Positions 26,578 through 36,031 are shown, counted from the stretch's first letter. The stretch is 64,000 bases of DNA from Silvimonas soli (GCF_030035605.1 NZ_CP106736.1:1054001-1118000); one strand, 5' to 3'. Translations and numbers: made by a program. The notes: generated by a model not told the origin, from the letters alone.

Positions 26578-27951
26578 TCAACTCCGAACCGTCACAACAC
26601 GCCCGGCCAGCCCAACATCCGTATCGGCTTCGTCCGCAACATCTGCCAGCAACGCGGGCAAGCGCAGCCCCAGCGTCACGCCGCGCAACGCCATGAATAG
26701 CATCAGTGCCAGCCACAAGCCGTGATTACCCATTAAGGGCAACAAGATCAGTGCCAGCACGATAAAACAGCCAAAACACAAGGCCATGCAGCGCATTAAA
26801 TCGTGAGTGCGCGTGGCGCCAATAAACACCCCATCCAGCAAAAACCCCCAGACCGAGATCACGGGTGCCAGTACGGCCCAGGGCAAATAACGTTCGGCGG
26901 CAATGCGGATTGCGCTCTGATCTGTGAGCAAACCAATGATCGTCGGGCCAGCCAGGGCATAAACCACGCTGAAAATGAGAGCCAGCACGCTAGACCATAA
27001 CAGGCTGATCTTGATCGCCCGCACCAGTTGATCGCGGCGGCGCGCGCCAATAGCTTCACCGGTCAGTGCTTCAATCGCATGGGCAAGGCCATCCAGCCCA
27101 TACGCCATAAATGTCTGGAAATTCATCAACAAGGCATTGGCGGCCAGGATCACGTCGCTCTGCCTGGCACCGGCATGGGCAAACCAGCCAAAGCTGGCCA
27201 ACAGCAACATGGTCCGAAAAAAGATGTCGCGATTGATTAACGCCAGGCGGCGTAGTGAGGCAGATTCAATCAGGCGGCGCCAGACCATGCCTGGCAAATC
27301 ATGTGGCAGCAATCTGGATAACACCAGCACGCCAGCAATAAAACCCGCCAGGTCGGCACAGGCCGTGGCCCAACCGATACCGACAATCCCCCACCCCAAC
27401 CCACGCACAAAACTGTAAACCGCGACGATATTGACCAGATTGATCAGCAACTGCAGCAACAAGGCCCAGCGCACCCGCTGCACGCCCAGCAAATAGCCCA
27501 GCACCACATAGTTGGCCAGCACCAGCGGAGCCGACCAGATGCGGGCATGCGCGTAGCTTGCCGCGTCACTTTGTACCGCCGGGCTACCGCCGAGCAACTT
27601 CAGCGCGAAGCCAATCAACGGCACCTGCAACAGCAAAATCGTCAGCCCGATCGCCAGCGCCAGCGACATGGCGCGTAAGAGGTTATCGCGCAGAGCAATG
27701 TCATCTCTGGCACCCCAAGCCTGTGCCACCAGACCCGTCGTGCCCATGCGCAAAAAGCCGAAACCCCAGAACACGAAGCTGAAAAACACGCCGCCCAAGG
27801 CCACGCCACCAATGGCGGATGCATCGGTCAAATGCCCGGCCATGGCGGTATCCACGGCGGCGAGCAAAGGTTGGGTCAGATTGGCCAGCGCAATAGGAAA
27901 CGCCAGGCCAAGCACGCGGCGGTGGCTAACGCCGCTGACTGGATTGCTCAT
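26578..27951 (-). CDS. MATE family efflux transporter (DinF-like)
   Basis: Twelve-helix cation-coupled drug or metabolite exporter of the MATE family. The 457 residues start MSNPVSGVSHRRVLGLAFPI and contain ALANLTQPLLAAVDTAMAGHL in helix 1-2, close to the DinF subgroup, and a second matching repeat in the C-terminal half (FMAYGLDGLAHAIEALTGEAIGAR). The ATG at 27951 is chosen over one 29 codons upstream that starts inside a basic, non-conserved stretch. The gene lies on the opposite strand to prmA and the DUF3426 gene. The substrate is unknown. Confidence 0.88.
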   Translation of the reverse strand: MSNPVSGVSHRRVLGLAFPIALANLTQPLLAAVDTAMAGHLTDASAIGGVALGGVFFSFVFWGFGFLRMGTTGLVAQAWGARDDIALRDNLLRAMSLALAIGLTILLLQVPLIGFALKLLGGSPAVQSDAASYAHARIWSAPLVLANYVVLGYLLGVQRVRWALLLQLLINLVNIVAVYSFVRGLGWGIVGIGWATACADLAGFIAGVLVLSRLLPHDLPGMVWRRLIESASLRRLALINRDIFFRTMLLLASFGWFAHAGARQSDVILAANALLMNFQTFMAYGLDGLAHAIEALTGEAIGARRRDQLVRAIKISLLWSSVLALIFSVVYALAGPTIIGLLTDQSAIRIAAERYLPWAVLAPVISVWGFLLDGVFIGATRTHDLMRCMALCFGCFIVLALILLPLMGNHGLWLALMLFMALRGVTLGLRLPALLADVADEADTDVGLAGRVVTVRS

Positions 27952-28086
27952 GATGCTGAGGCTCTGAGAAAGAATCCCGATGATGATCGCATATTCCGGG
28001 CGCTTCTTTGCATGCCTGCGTATTGCACGTAACAACATACTTGCGCAACCGTGACCGGTGTCAGGTTACAGGCTAGAATCGCGGCC

Positions 28087-29334
28087 ATGAGCTACGTTAC
28101 GCGCTGCCCCAACTGCCGCACCGCCTTCAAAGTAACCGAAACGCAACTGGCCGCCCATGGCGGCAAAGTGCGTTGCGGCAAATGTGCATTCATTTTCAAT
28201 GCACGTGACAGCCTGGAACTGCAAGCCAGCACCGAAAAACCTGCGCCAGTGGTCGAACGCGCCGCGCCGCAAGTTGTTCCAACCCCTGTGGCAGCCGCTC
28301 CGGCACCAGTGAGCATCAGCGCACAACCTGCCGCCAAAGAATACGTTCCGGTTTTTGCGCCAGCGCCTGCCCCCATTGAGACACCGGCACCCAGCCCGGT
28401 TCCGGCGCCGTTGCTGGCACCGGCTCCATTGCCAACTCCTACGCCGGCAGCCGTCGCTCACACGCCGCAAGCTGCAATCGCACCTGACCTCGCCAAGACA
28501 ATTACAGCGGCGCCGCAAGAGTCCGTGCAGGACTGGCTGGAAAATTCCTACGTTCAGGCGATTGCCGCTGTGGCAGCTGAAGCCGAAGCCACCGACTACG
28601 ACGATTACGTTGCACCGCCTGTAGCAACTCCGACACCAGCGATTGAGCCGGTTGCATCAACTGCAACTGCGCCCGCCGCCGAGCCTGTCGCGCCGCCAGT
28701 TGCGGTCGAGCCTGCTCATGTTGTCGCAGAAGAAGAGCCAATTTTTACCGTGCCGCTGGAAACCTGGTCTGCCCAGGCCAGTGAGCGTGGTGAAGGTTAT
28801 TTCCCGATTCGTACCGCAGAAGACGATGCATTGCTGGCGTTGCCACCTGCAAGGCCCAAGTGGCATTACGCCGCATTGCCCGTGGCTGTGCTGCTGATTC
28901 TGTTATTGGTGTTCCAGGCAGGAATCCGCTATCGCAATGAGTTGAGCGTCAACTTCCCGTGGTTGCGTCCGCCGCTGACTTCCGTTTGCCAGCTGTTTGG
29001 TTGTGACCTGCCGTTGCCACGCAATGCCAGTCTGCTGCGTTCGGACTATTCCGAGCTGATCTTTGTACCAGATCATCCAGAGTTGATTCAGCTATCGGCA
29101 TCTCTGCGCAATCTGGCCGCTTATGATCAGGCCCTCCCATCGCTGGAGCTGACCTTGACCAACGCGCAAGAAGAAGTTGTGGCAAAGAAGGTGTTTACTG
29201 CCAAAGACTATCTGGTTGCCAACGAGAAAAAACGTAGCGCCCTGGCCACCAATGACGAATTGCATGTTTTCCTGCAACTCAATGCTGCGGGTCTGAATGC
29301 CAGTGGCTACTCGTTGTACTGGTTTTATCCATAA
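28087..29334 (+). CDS. DUF3426 membrane protein with MJ0042-type zinc ribbon
   Basis: Membrane protein of unknown function, 415 residues. An N-terminal zinc ribbon has CPNC (Cys7, Cys10) and CGKC (Cys30, Cys33). A long low-complexity region rich in alanine, proline and valine (about 48-225) follows, then one membrane helix at about 261-280 and a C-terminal extracytoplasmic DUF3426 domain. The ribbon-linker-helix-DUF3426 order is typical of betaproteobacteria, where the gene often follows prmA. The linker is unusually long here. A role as a membrane-bound sensor or regulator is only inferred from the layout. Confidence 0.82.
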   Translation: MSYVTRCPNCRTAFKVTETQLAAHGGKVRCGKCAFIFNARDSLELQASTEKPAPVVERAAPQVVPTPVAAAPAPVSISAQPAAKEYVPVFAPAPAPIETPAPSPVPAPLLAPAPLPTPTPAAVAHTPQAAIAPDLAKTITAAPQESVQDWLENSYVQAIAAVAAEAEATDYDDYVAPPVATPTPAIEPVASTATAPAAEPVAPPVAVEPAHVVAEEEPIFTVPLETWSAQASERGEGYFPIRTAEDDALLALPPARPKWHYAALPVAVLLILLLVFQAGIRYRNELSVNFPWLRPPLTSVCQLFGCDLPLPRNASLLRSDYSELIFVPDHPELIQLSASLRNLAAYDQALPSLELTLTNAQEEVVAKKVFTAKDYLVANEKKRSALATNDELHVFLQLNAAGLNASGYSLYWFYP

Positions 29335-29492
29335 ACGGTGCCAATTCGCCTTGGCGATCTTCGACCGATGGAAGTTGATCCGCGTTTACGCTTGAAAATC
29401 CCGCCGCACGACCTCATCTGTTGAGCGGTCTGCCTTTGCACAAAGCAAACAGACATCTACAACAAAAAAACCAGCAACATCTACAAAGACCA

Positions 29493-29517
29493 CCCGGCCA
29501 ACTTCGCGTTGGTCGGG
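29493..29517 (+). other. Hairpin in the tpx 5' leader
   Basis: 10-bp stem CCCGGCCAAC / GTTGGTCGGG (one G-T pair) with a five-base loop, 30 bases before the tpx start. No T tract follows, so it is a leader structure rather than a terminator. The 213-base gap before tpx holds no other gene. Confidence 0.4.
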
Positions 29518-29547
29518 CATTCCACACAGGCAATTCAGGAGATACCC

Positions 29548-30048
29548 ATGTCCCAAGTAACTCTCGGCGGCAATCCCGTTCCGGTGAATGGCTCGCTGCC
29601 CGCCGTTGGTAGCCAGGCAAAACCATTTTCACTGGTTGGCAAGGATCTGGCCGACGTGACGCTGGCCAACTTTGCTGGCAAAAACAAAGTACTGAATATT
29701 TTCCCGAGTGTGGATACCCCGACTTGCGCCATGTCTGTACGCAAGTTCAACGAATCCGCCTCCAAGCTGAATAACACTGTCGTGTTGTGTATCTCCGCCG
29801 ATCTGCCGTTTGCTCAAGCCCGTTTCTGCGGTGCCGAAGGCCTGGATAACGTGCAAACCCTGTCGCTGATGCGCGGTCGTGAATTCCTGAATGATTACGG
29901 CGTCGAGATCGCTGGCGGCCCGCTGGTTGGCGTAGCTGCGCGTGCCGTTGTGGTGCTGGATGCCAACGACAAAGTGCTGCATACCGAACTGGTATCCGAA
30001 ATCGCTAACGAGCCAGACTACGCTGCTGCATTGGCCGTGCTGGCCTGA
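29548..30048 (+). CDS. tpx: Thiol peroxidase Tpx (atypical 2-Cys peroxiredoxin)
   Basis: Periplasm- or cytoplasm-located peroxidase that reduces lipid hydroperoxides at the expense of thioredoxin. The 166 residues show the peroxidatic Cys60 in SVDTPTCAMSVRKFN and resolving Cys94 in ARFCGAEG, the Tpx pattern. A CAGGAG site precedes the ATG at 29548 by eight bases. Confidence 0.96.
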   Translation: MSQVTLGGNPVPVNGSLPAVGSQAKPFSLVGKDLADVTLANFAGKNKVLNIFPSVDTPTCAMSVRKFNESASKLNNTVVLCISADLPFAQARFCGAEGLDNVQTLSLMRGREFLNDYGVEIAGGPLVGVAARAVVVLDANDKVLHTELVSEIANEPDYAAALAVLA

Positions 30049-30099
30049 TCAAACTGGATTATCGGGCAGCCGTACTGCGACTCGCCCAATCAATCAGCC

Positions 30100-30131
30100 A
30101 AACGCCCGTCTCAACTTGAGCGGGCGTTTTT
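30100..30131. terminator. Terminator between tpx and nudK
   Basis: Stem AAACGCCCG / CGGGCGTTT with an inner CTCAA / TTGAG extension and TTTTTA on the plus side; it serves convergent genes. Confidence 0.88.
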
Positions 30132-30732
30132 ATTTGCTGGCCCGCACCTCGGCAAACAGATGCAACGCCGCATATTGCAGCAACATGATGGTCTTGCCAT
30201 CGACGATTTCGCCATCCGCCATCATTTGCATTGCGTTGGCAAAGGTGAGCTCCAGCACCTCGATATCCTCACCTTCTTCCGCCAACCCGCCACCGTCGGC
30301 CACTTTGTGCGAAGCATCGTATTGCGCCACAAAGAAGTACAGCTTCTCGGTGACGGAGCCGGGGCTCATGAAGGCCTCGAACACTTTGCGCACGTTTTGC
30401 ACGCGATAGCCGGTTTCTTCTTCCACCTCGGTGCGAATACGCTCTTCGGGCGAAGCCTGATCCAGCAAACCGGCCGGGGTCTCGATCAGCATGCCGTGAT
30501 AACCGTTTACATACGTCGGCAAACGAAACTGCCGCGTCAGCACCACTGTCCTGCGCTGCGGATCGTATAACAGCAAGGTTGCGCCGTTGCCTCGGTCATA
30601 GGTTTCGCGACTTTGGCGCTGCCACTGACCATTGGCGCGCTGAAAGTCGAAAGTCGTTTTCTTCAGCACATACCAGTCGTCCGATAACACCTTCACATCG
30701 ACGATTCTTACCTTGTTTGCTGTATCACTCAT
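30130..30732 (-). CDS. nudK: GDP-mannose pyrophosphatase-like Nudix hydrolase (NudK)
   Basis: Nudix enzyme of 200 residues that matches NudK closely in several stretches: RETYDRGNGATLLLYD, VVLTRQFRLPTYVNG, PAGLLD and FEAFMSPGSVTEKLYFF. The Nudix box spans 88-110 (G-x5-E-x7 ending EVEEETGY); the usual Arg before the first Glu is Thr. NudK hydrolyses GDP-mannose to mannose 1-phosphate and GMP; ADP-ribose is an alternative substrate in relatives. The ATG at 30732 is preferred over one at 30771. It is divergent from the DeoR-type regulator. Confidence 0.85.
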   Translation of the reverse strand: MSDTANKVRIVDVKVLSDDWYVLKKTTFDFQRANGQWQRQSRETYDRGNGATLLLYDPQRRTVVLTRQFRLPTYVNGYHGMLIETPAGLLDQASPEERIRTEVEEETGYRVQNVRKVFEAFMSPGSVTEKLYFFVAQYDASHKVADGGGLAEEGEDIEVLELTFANAMQMMADGEIVDGKTIMLLQYAALHLFAEVRASK

Positions 30733-30793
30733 TGCCTCACCCTTGTGCAGAGCCATTGCCCTTTTGAGCATGAGCCATTAAGCTATCATGCAG

Positions 30794-30823
30794 TTTCGTG
30801 CAATAACAAGATTTTTCGTGCAA
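30794..30823. promoter_or_regulatory. Tandem 10-bp repeats ahead of the DeoR-type regulator gene
   Basis: TTTCGTGCAA occurs twice, at 30794-30803 and 30814-30823, exactly 20 bases apart (about two helical turns), each followed by an ACAAGA-like tail. The repeats lie 31 bases before the DeoR-family start and 62 before nudK on the other strand. DeoR-family repressors commonly bind tandem sites near their own gene, so this is a candidate operator. Confidence 0.5.
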
Positions 30824-30853
30824 ACAAGAAATCGGTAACCGGATATCCAGACC

Positions 30854-31609
30854 ATGCTCACCCGTCAGCGCAAACAACATCTGCTCGCCGTTCTGAAGCG
30901 GGACGGCCAGATTCAGGCCAGAGCCATCAGCCAGGAACTGGGTTTGTCGGAGGACACCATCCGCCGCGATTTGCGCGAACTGGCAGCAGAAGGATTGTTG
31001 CAACGGGTGCATGGTGGCGCCCTGCCCGCTTCGCCAGCGGTGGGTGATTTTGCCCAGCGTCAGCAAATTGCCTCAGCAGCCAAAGCCGCCATTGCCAAGG
31101 CGGCGGCCGGGCTGATCAGTGACGGGCAAATTGTGATCCTGGATGGCGGCACCACCGCCGTGCAGTTGGCGCGCTCGCTCCCTGCGACATTGCGCGCGAC
31201 GGTGGTCACACACAGCCCGAGCGTGGCGGTAGAACTGGTCCAGCATGCGGGCGTAGATGTGGTCATGATCGGCGGCCGGCTGTTCAAGCATTCCATCGTC
31301 AATGTCGGCGCGGCCGCGCTGGAATCCCTGGCGCATATCCGGGCGGATATTTTCTTTATGGGTGTCACCGGCGTGCATGCCAGTGAAGGCCTGAGCACCG
31401 GCGATATGGAAGAGGCCTATATGAAGCGGGCATTGATGGCACGGGCGGCAGAAACGGTCGTGCTGGCATCGTCCGAAAAGCTCAACGCCGCTTCTCCCTA
31501 CGTGATTGCGCCGATCACCGAAGCCAGCACCATCATCGTCGAGCGCGACACCAAGCCTGCGCTATTGAATGCGTTTATCAACGCCGGTACGCATATTCTG
31601 CTGGCGTGA
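30854..31609 (+). CDS. DeoR/GlpR-family transcriptional regulator
   Basis: Repressor of 251 residues. The N-terminal helix-turn-helix has RQRKQHLLAVLKRDGQIQAR and the DeoR signature LSEDTIRRDLRELAAEGLLQ, then RVHGGA. The C-terminal sugar-phosphate-binding domain has DGGTTAVQLARSLP and VNVGAAALESLAHIRAD. Such proteins respond to a phosphorylated sugar. No sugar-use operon is beside it, so its targets are unknown, apart from likely self-control through the repeats upstream. Confidence 0.9.
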   Translation: MLTRQRKQHLLAVLKRDGQIQARAISQELGLSEDTIRRDLRELAAEGLLQRVHGGALPASPAVGDFAQRQQIASAAKAAIAKAAAGLISDGQIVILDGGTTAVQLARSLPATLRATVVTHSPSVAVELVQHAGVDVVMIGGRLFKHSIVNVGAAALESLAHIRADIFFMGVTGVHASEGLSTGDMEEAYMKRALMARAAETVVLASSEKLNAASPYVIAPITEASTIIVERDTKPALLNAFINAGTHILLA

Positions 31610-31633
31610 CCGCTCCACGCACCAACGGCCAAA

Positions 31634-32329
31634 TTAACCGGCGATCAGCAAGCGATAACCCACGCCTGATTCAGTGAGCAGATGTCGGGGTTGCGCCGGT
31701 TCATCTTCCAGTTTCTGCCGCAGGTGCCCCATATAGATGCGCAGATAGTGGCTGTGTTCCACATAAGCAGGCCCCCACACCTCCAGCAATAGCTGGCGAT
31801 GGGTAATCACCTTGCCCGCGTGGCGAATCAAGGTTGCCAGCAGACGGTACTCAATTGGCGTGAGGTGAATGGACTCGCCATTGCGGGTGACGGTGCGGGC
31901 GACCAGATCAATCTCCACTTCGCCCAGCGCGACTTTGCCATCGCCCGGCGCATCTTTGGCATGCCGCCGCAGCAATACCCGCACGCGAGCCAGCAATTCG
32001 TTCACGCCAAACGGTTTGGTCAAATAATCGTCCGCCCCGGCATCCAGCGCGGCGACTTTATCGCCTTCCTGGCTGCGCGCCGACAGCACCAGAATCGGCA
32101 CCTCGCTGAAGGTGCGCAGCTCGCGAATCAGATCAATGCCATCGCCATCGGGCAGGCCCAGATCCAGCACCAGTAAATCCGGCTGGCGCGTTCCGGCCTC
32201 TATCAGCCCCTGGCGCGCCGTGCTGGCGTGATGTGTCTGCATGCCCGCCCCTTCCACGGTCATGGCCACAAAACGGGCAATCTGCGGCTCGTCTTCAATA
32301 ATGACGATGGTGGCGCTCTGGCTGTTCAT
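31634..32329 (-). CDS. kdpE: Response regulator KdpE
   Basis: OmpR-type activator of the kdp potassium-uptake operon. The 231 residues have a receiver with Glu12-Asp13, phospho-acceptor Asp56 in LVLDLGLPDGDG and Lys in LTKPFG, and a winged-helix domain with TPIEYRLLATLIRHAGKVIT and EVWGPAYVEHSHYLRIYM, characteristic of KdpE. Its start overlaps the kdpD stop by four bases (ATGA). Confidence 0.96.
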   Translation of the reverse strand: MNSQSATIVIIEDEPQIARFVAMTVEGAGMQTHHASTARQGLIEAGTRQPDLLVLDLGLPDGDGIDLIRELRTFSEVPILVLSARSQEGDKVAALDAGADDYLTKPFGVNELLARVRVLLRRHAKDAPGDGKVALGEVEIDLVARTVTRNGESIHLTPIEYRLLATLIRHAGKVITHRQLLLEVWGPAYVEHSHYLRIYMGHLRQKLEDEPAQPRHLLTESGVGYRLLIAG

Positions 32330-34977
32330 GCGATGGGGTCTTGTAGCAAATTTTCAGGGTCGGGCAATGCAGGCGGTGCGCGGCGTGGCAATGCCACGGT
32401 GAATACGGCCCCGCCACCTTGCGCGTTGGCGGCGGTTATCGTACCACCATGCGCCGCGACAATTGCCCGGCATAACGCCAGTCCCAAACCGACGCCTGCC
32501 GTCGCGGATTCAGTCTGGCCGCGCGTGAACTTGGAGAAAATCATCTCCTCGCGCCCCGGCGGCAAACCTGGACCGGTATCGGCCACCGTGATTATCAGTT
32601 TTTGCGGCGCGGCGCGAGCGGCGATAGTAATGGGCGTACCAAACGGCGTGTATTTGATGGCGTTATCCACCAGATTGACCAACACGCGCTCCATCAAAAC
32701 GGCGTCGAACTCCACCAACGGTAGATCGGCCGGAATATCCAGTTGCACCGGGTGCTCGACCAGCCGCAATTCCAGCGAGCGCAGACTGGTGCCGACTACT
32801 TCTTCTACCGCCTGCCAATCCTGGCGCAAGCGTACTTCACCCGCCTGCAAGCGCGCCATATCCAGCAAGTTGTTCACCAGATCGTTCATGCGACGGATTT
32901 CACCGACCAGTTGATGCGCGATATCGCGGGCGGGCGGCGCAGCGTAAGGGCTTTCGGACAGCGTGCTGGCCAGCCCCAGCAATACGGTGATCGGCGTGCG
33001 TAAATCATGCGAGATGGCCGACAGCAGATGATTGCGCAAGCGCTCGCCTTCCATCGACACCAGCGCGTTCTGCGCCACTTCCACAAAGTGCACACGTTCC
33101 AGCGCCAAGCCGATTTGCGCAGCGCAAGTCTGCAAAAAACGCTTTTCTTCGCGGTCACCCAGCCAATCGCCCTTGGGGATCAGCGCCAGCACGCCGCGTA
33201 CACGCATCGGGGCCGTCAGCGGCAGATAAAACGCTGTTGCGGCGGCGAGCGTACCAGTACCTTGCCCAGCCTCTTCACCATGGCGATAGACCCAGTCGGC
33301 TACGGCCAGATCGAGCGCCATGCCACCTTCCTGATGCAGTTGTTCGTCCATATCCGGCAAAGCCAGGCCGATATCGGTCTGAAAACGTGGCGCCAGATGC
33401 GCCAATGCCAGTTCCACCACTTGTTCGCGCATGAGCGCGCCGGACAGCGCTTGCGACAGCTCATACAACGCAGCCGTACGCCGCTCGCGTTGGGTGGCAA
33501 TTTCCGCCTGAAAGCGCAGCCGCGCCGACATCTGACTCAGCGTCAGTGCCACGGTGAGCATGATGCCGAAAGTCAGCAAATATTGGGTATCGGCCACCGT
33601 GAACGACATCTTCGGTGGCACAAAAAAGAAGTCGAACGCCGCCACCGACAACAGTGACGACAGCGCCCCGGCAAAGCGGCCAAAGCGTACCGACACCAAT
33701 AACACCGACAGCAGATACAACATGATGACGTTGGCCAGATCGAACACCTGGGTCAACTGGGCGGCAATGATCGTGCTGATACCGCACCCAATCAGCGCCC
33801 ATACCGCGCCTTGCCAGCGGCGACCGATCACCGCCCACGGATCAATGCGCTCGACCGGCGCCGGGGCAACGCCGACAATTTGCACCGTGAGATTGGGCGA
33901 CAAGCGCGCGAGCTTGGCAGCGTAGCTTTCGAGGATGTTGAGACGACGCGGCGGTTTGCCAATGACCACCGTCCCCATGTCGTGATCGCTGGCATAAGCG
34001 GCCAGCGCTTCGGGTACGTTCGGGCCGGGCAACATGGCCGTTTTGGCGCCCAGGCTTTCCGCCAGATCCAGATTGCGGCGCGCGCTGGCCAGCTTGGTGT
34101 TACTGCGCAACAGGGTGGGGGTTTCTACCGTTACCGCGCACCAGCTCACTTTCAACCGGCCAGCCAGCCGCGCGGTGTGGCGAACCAAAGTTTCACCTGC
34201 AAGCCCCGGTGCAATCGCCGCCAGCAGGGTTTCGCCCGGCGCAGAGCCCGCTGCAGGATGACGCCGCAACTCGGCATCGACCCGATCCGCCGTGCGCCGC
34301 AAGGCCAGTTCCCGCAGCGCAATCAGGTTGCCTTTGCGAAAGAACGAATCGCGCGCCCGCGCCACGTTACCCGGCAGATACACCTTACCTTCGTGCAGGC
34401 GCTTGAGCAGTTCATCCGGTGGCAAATCGACCAAGGCGATATCGTCAGCCGCATCAAATACCTGATCGGGTACGGTTTCGCGCACCCGCACGCCTGTGAG
34501 GCTGCCCACGATATCGTTCAGGCTTTCCAGATGCTGCACGTTCACGGTGGTGTAAACGTCAATCCCGGCAGCGAGGAGTTCTTCAATATCCTGCCAGCGC
34601 TTCGGGTGGCGGCTACCCACCACATTGCTGTGCGCCAGTTCATCGACCAGGATCAGTTGCGGCTTGCGCGCCAGCGCGGCGTCCAGATCAAACTCTTCAA
34701 AGGCTTTATCGCGATAAGTCAGCGTTCGCCGTGGCAGCAGGCTCAAGCCACCCAGCAAGGCGGCGGTTTCTTCGCGCTTGTGCGTTTCCACCAGCCCCAC
34801 CAGCACATCCGCACCCTCGCGCTGGCGACTGTGCGCCTGGGTCAGCATCGCCCAGGTTTTGCCGACACCGGCGTTGGCACCAAAGAAGATTTTCAGCTTG
34901 CCGCGATGGGCAACGGCTTCATCGGCCTGCAATTCGGCAAGCAGTTGGTCAGGGTTGGGGCGCAGGTCGTCGGTCAT
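32326..34977 (-). CDS. kdpD: Osmosensitive potassium-channel sensor histidine kinase KdpD
   Basis: Membrane sensor for low potassium and turgor that phosphorylates KdpE. The 883 residues run in the standard order: cytoplasmic KdpD domain with Walker A GANAGVGKT at 33-41 and VDELAHSN, a USP-like domain (about 250-370), four closely spaced membrane helices (about 385-490), a GAF domain, and the kinase core with His657 in SAISHDLRTP followed by the ATPase boxes NLVDNAIKYTP and DTGPGLPPG. Upstream lies a 232-base gap to kdpC with no gene. Confidence 0.96.
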   Translation of the reverse strand: MTDDLRPNPDQLLAELQADEAVAHRGKLKIFFGANAGVGKTWAMLTQAHSRQREGADVLVGLVETHKREETAALLGGLSLLPRRTLTYRDKAFEEFDLDAALARKPQLILVDELAHSNVVGSRHPKRWQDIEELLAAGIDVYTTVNVQHLESLNDIVGSLTGVRVRETVPDQVFDAADDIALVDLPPDELLKRLHEGKVYLPGNVARARDSFFRKGNLIALRELALRRTADRVDAELRRHPAAGSAPGETLLAAIAPGLAGETLVRHTARLAGRLKVSWCAVTVETPTLLRSNTKLASARRNLDLAESLGAKTAMLPGPNVPEALAAYASDHDMGTVVIGKPPRRLNILESYAAKLARLSPNLTVQIVGVAPAPVERIDPWAVIGRRWQGAVWALIGCGISTIIAAQLTQVFDLANVIMLYLLSVLLVSVRFGRFAGALSSLLSVAAFDFFFVPPKMSFTVADTQYLLTFGIMLTVALTLSQMSARLRFQAEIATQRERRTAALYELSQALSGALMREQVVELALAHLAPRFQTDIGLALPDMDEQLHQEGGMALDLAVADWVYRHGEEAGQGTGTLAAATAFYLPLTAPMRVRGVLALIPKGDWLGDREEKRFLQTCAAQIGLALERVHFVEVAQNALVSMEGERLRNHLLSAISHDLRTPITVLLGLASTLSESPYAAPPARDIAHQLVGEIRRMNDLVNNLLDMARLQAGEVRLRQDWQAVEEVVGTSLRSLELRLVEHPVQLDIPADLPLVEFDAVLMERVLVNLVDNAIKYTPFGTPITIAARAAPQKLIITVADTGPGLPPGREEMIFSKFTRGQTESATAGVGLGLALCRAIVAAHGGTITAANAQGGGAVFTVALPRRAPPALPDPENLLQDPIA

Positions 34978-35209
34978 GGTTTGTAGTGTAGGGTGGATTG
35001 GGCCTTGCCCCTAGAGGCATCCCCACAATGACACCGCACGGTCAAATGCGGTTTGCAGTTGGGTAGCGAAAATCCGTTACTGCCAAATGGACATTGAGAC
35101 ACAGAGCCGGCCGTTGCGATTAGCCGCAACGAGACTCCCAGCCTTGCATTGGATAACCATCGGGATTGCGCAGGCTACCGACGACGCAGTCCCGGTCCGC
35201 GGCATTGAT

Positions 35210-35797
35210 TCATGCTTTCACTTTACTGCCTGCATCGTCCAGCGCCAGGTTCAGTTGCAGCACGTTCACTACCGACTCGCCAAACAAACCCCACTGCGGG
35301 CGAGCGGTGTTGGCGTCAACCAGTTGCCGCACCGTTTCATCAGTCAAGCCACGTGCCTTGGCCACGCGATGCACTTGGTACGCCGCCGCCGCTGGCGAAA
35401 TATGCGGGTCCAGACCGCTGGCCGATGCTGTCACCAAGTCGGTAGGCACCGGGCCGGTTTGATCAGGGTGTGCTGCACGAACGGTATCGATGCGGGCTTT
35501 GACTGCATCTTTCAACGCCGGATTGGTCGGACCCAGATTGCTGCCGCCAGAAGCCAAGCCGTTGTTCGGTTGCGGGCCGGTGGCGGACGGGCGACTCCAG
35601 AAGTAGGTCGGGCCGGAGAAGCTTTGACCGATGAGGCTGGAACCGACTACTTTGCCGTTCTTTTCGATCAGACTGCCGGCGGCCTGATCCGGGAAGATGG
35701 CTTTGGCAGCACCGGTTACGACCAATGGATAGGCCAGGCCGGTGATGGCTGTCAGCACCACGAAGAGGGTGATGGCTGGACGGATGATGGTGCTCAT
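35210..35797 (-). CDS. kdpC: Potassium-transporting ATPase subunit KdpC
   Basis: Single-span subunit that stabilises the KdpFABC complex and aids ATP binding. The 195 residues have one N-terminal helix (about 8-28), then QSFSGPTYFWSRPSATG, SGGSNLGPTNP, VTASASGLDPHISPAAA and the C-terminal VNVLQLNLAL, all KdpC landmarks. The ATG at 35797 follows an AGGAG site. Unusually, 745 bases separate it from kdpB, filled by two inverted copies of a dispersed repeat. Confidence 0.95.
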   Translation of the reverse strand: MSTIIRPAITLFVVLTAITGLAYPLVVTGAAKAIFPDQAAGSLIEKNGKVVGSSLIGQSFSGPTYFWSRPSATGPQPNNGLASGGSNLGPTNPALKDAVKARIDTVRAAHPDQTGPVPTDLVTASASGLDPHISPAAAAYQVHRVAKARGLTDETVRQLVDANTARPQWGLFGESVVNVLQLNLALDDAGSKVKA

Positions 35798-35821
35798 TTC
35801 ATGTGCTCCTGAGAATTCTCT

Positions 35822-36031
35822 GTGCCTGCGGCACGGTGTTTTACATACCCGGTGGTGACCGGGAACACGGTAGTGTGGTCGTAAAGCCTTATCGTGCAAC
35901 TTGCTTCGCAAAAGAAAAGTAACCAAAAGAAAGGCGACCCCACGCTCTTGGCTATGGCTGAGCGAATCAAAGATTCACACGCGCACCGGGCTTTCTTCCC
36001 TCGGTCGGTCGGGAGCCTAAGGTCTCCCGAC
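35822..36031 (-). repeat. Dispersed structured repeat, copy A
   Basis: Read on the minus strand, it contains in order: hairpin H1 GTCGGGAG / CTCCCGAC around ACCTTAGG (36008-36031), GACCGACCGAGGGAA, the box GGGGTCGCCTTTCTTTTGGTT (its first 20 bases shown as GGGGTCGCCTTTCTTTTGGT) at 35921-35941, hairpin H4 CCCGGT / ACCGGG (35848-35863) and hairpin H5 GTGCC / GGCAC (35822-35834). It is the most divergent of three copies and lacks the 14-bp hairpin H3. Similarity may extend toward 36083. Confidence 0.8.

Noticed and set aside
33811..34986. 391-residue plus-strand frame opposite kdpD
   Set aside because: Antisense shadow; kdpD has all expected domains on the other strand.
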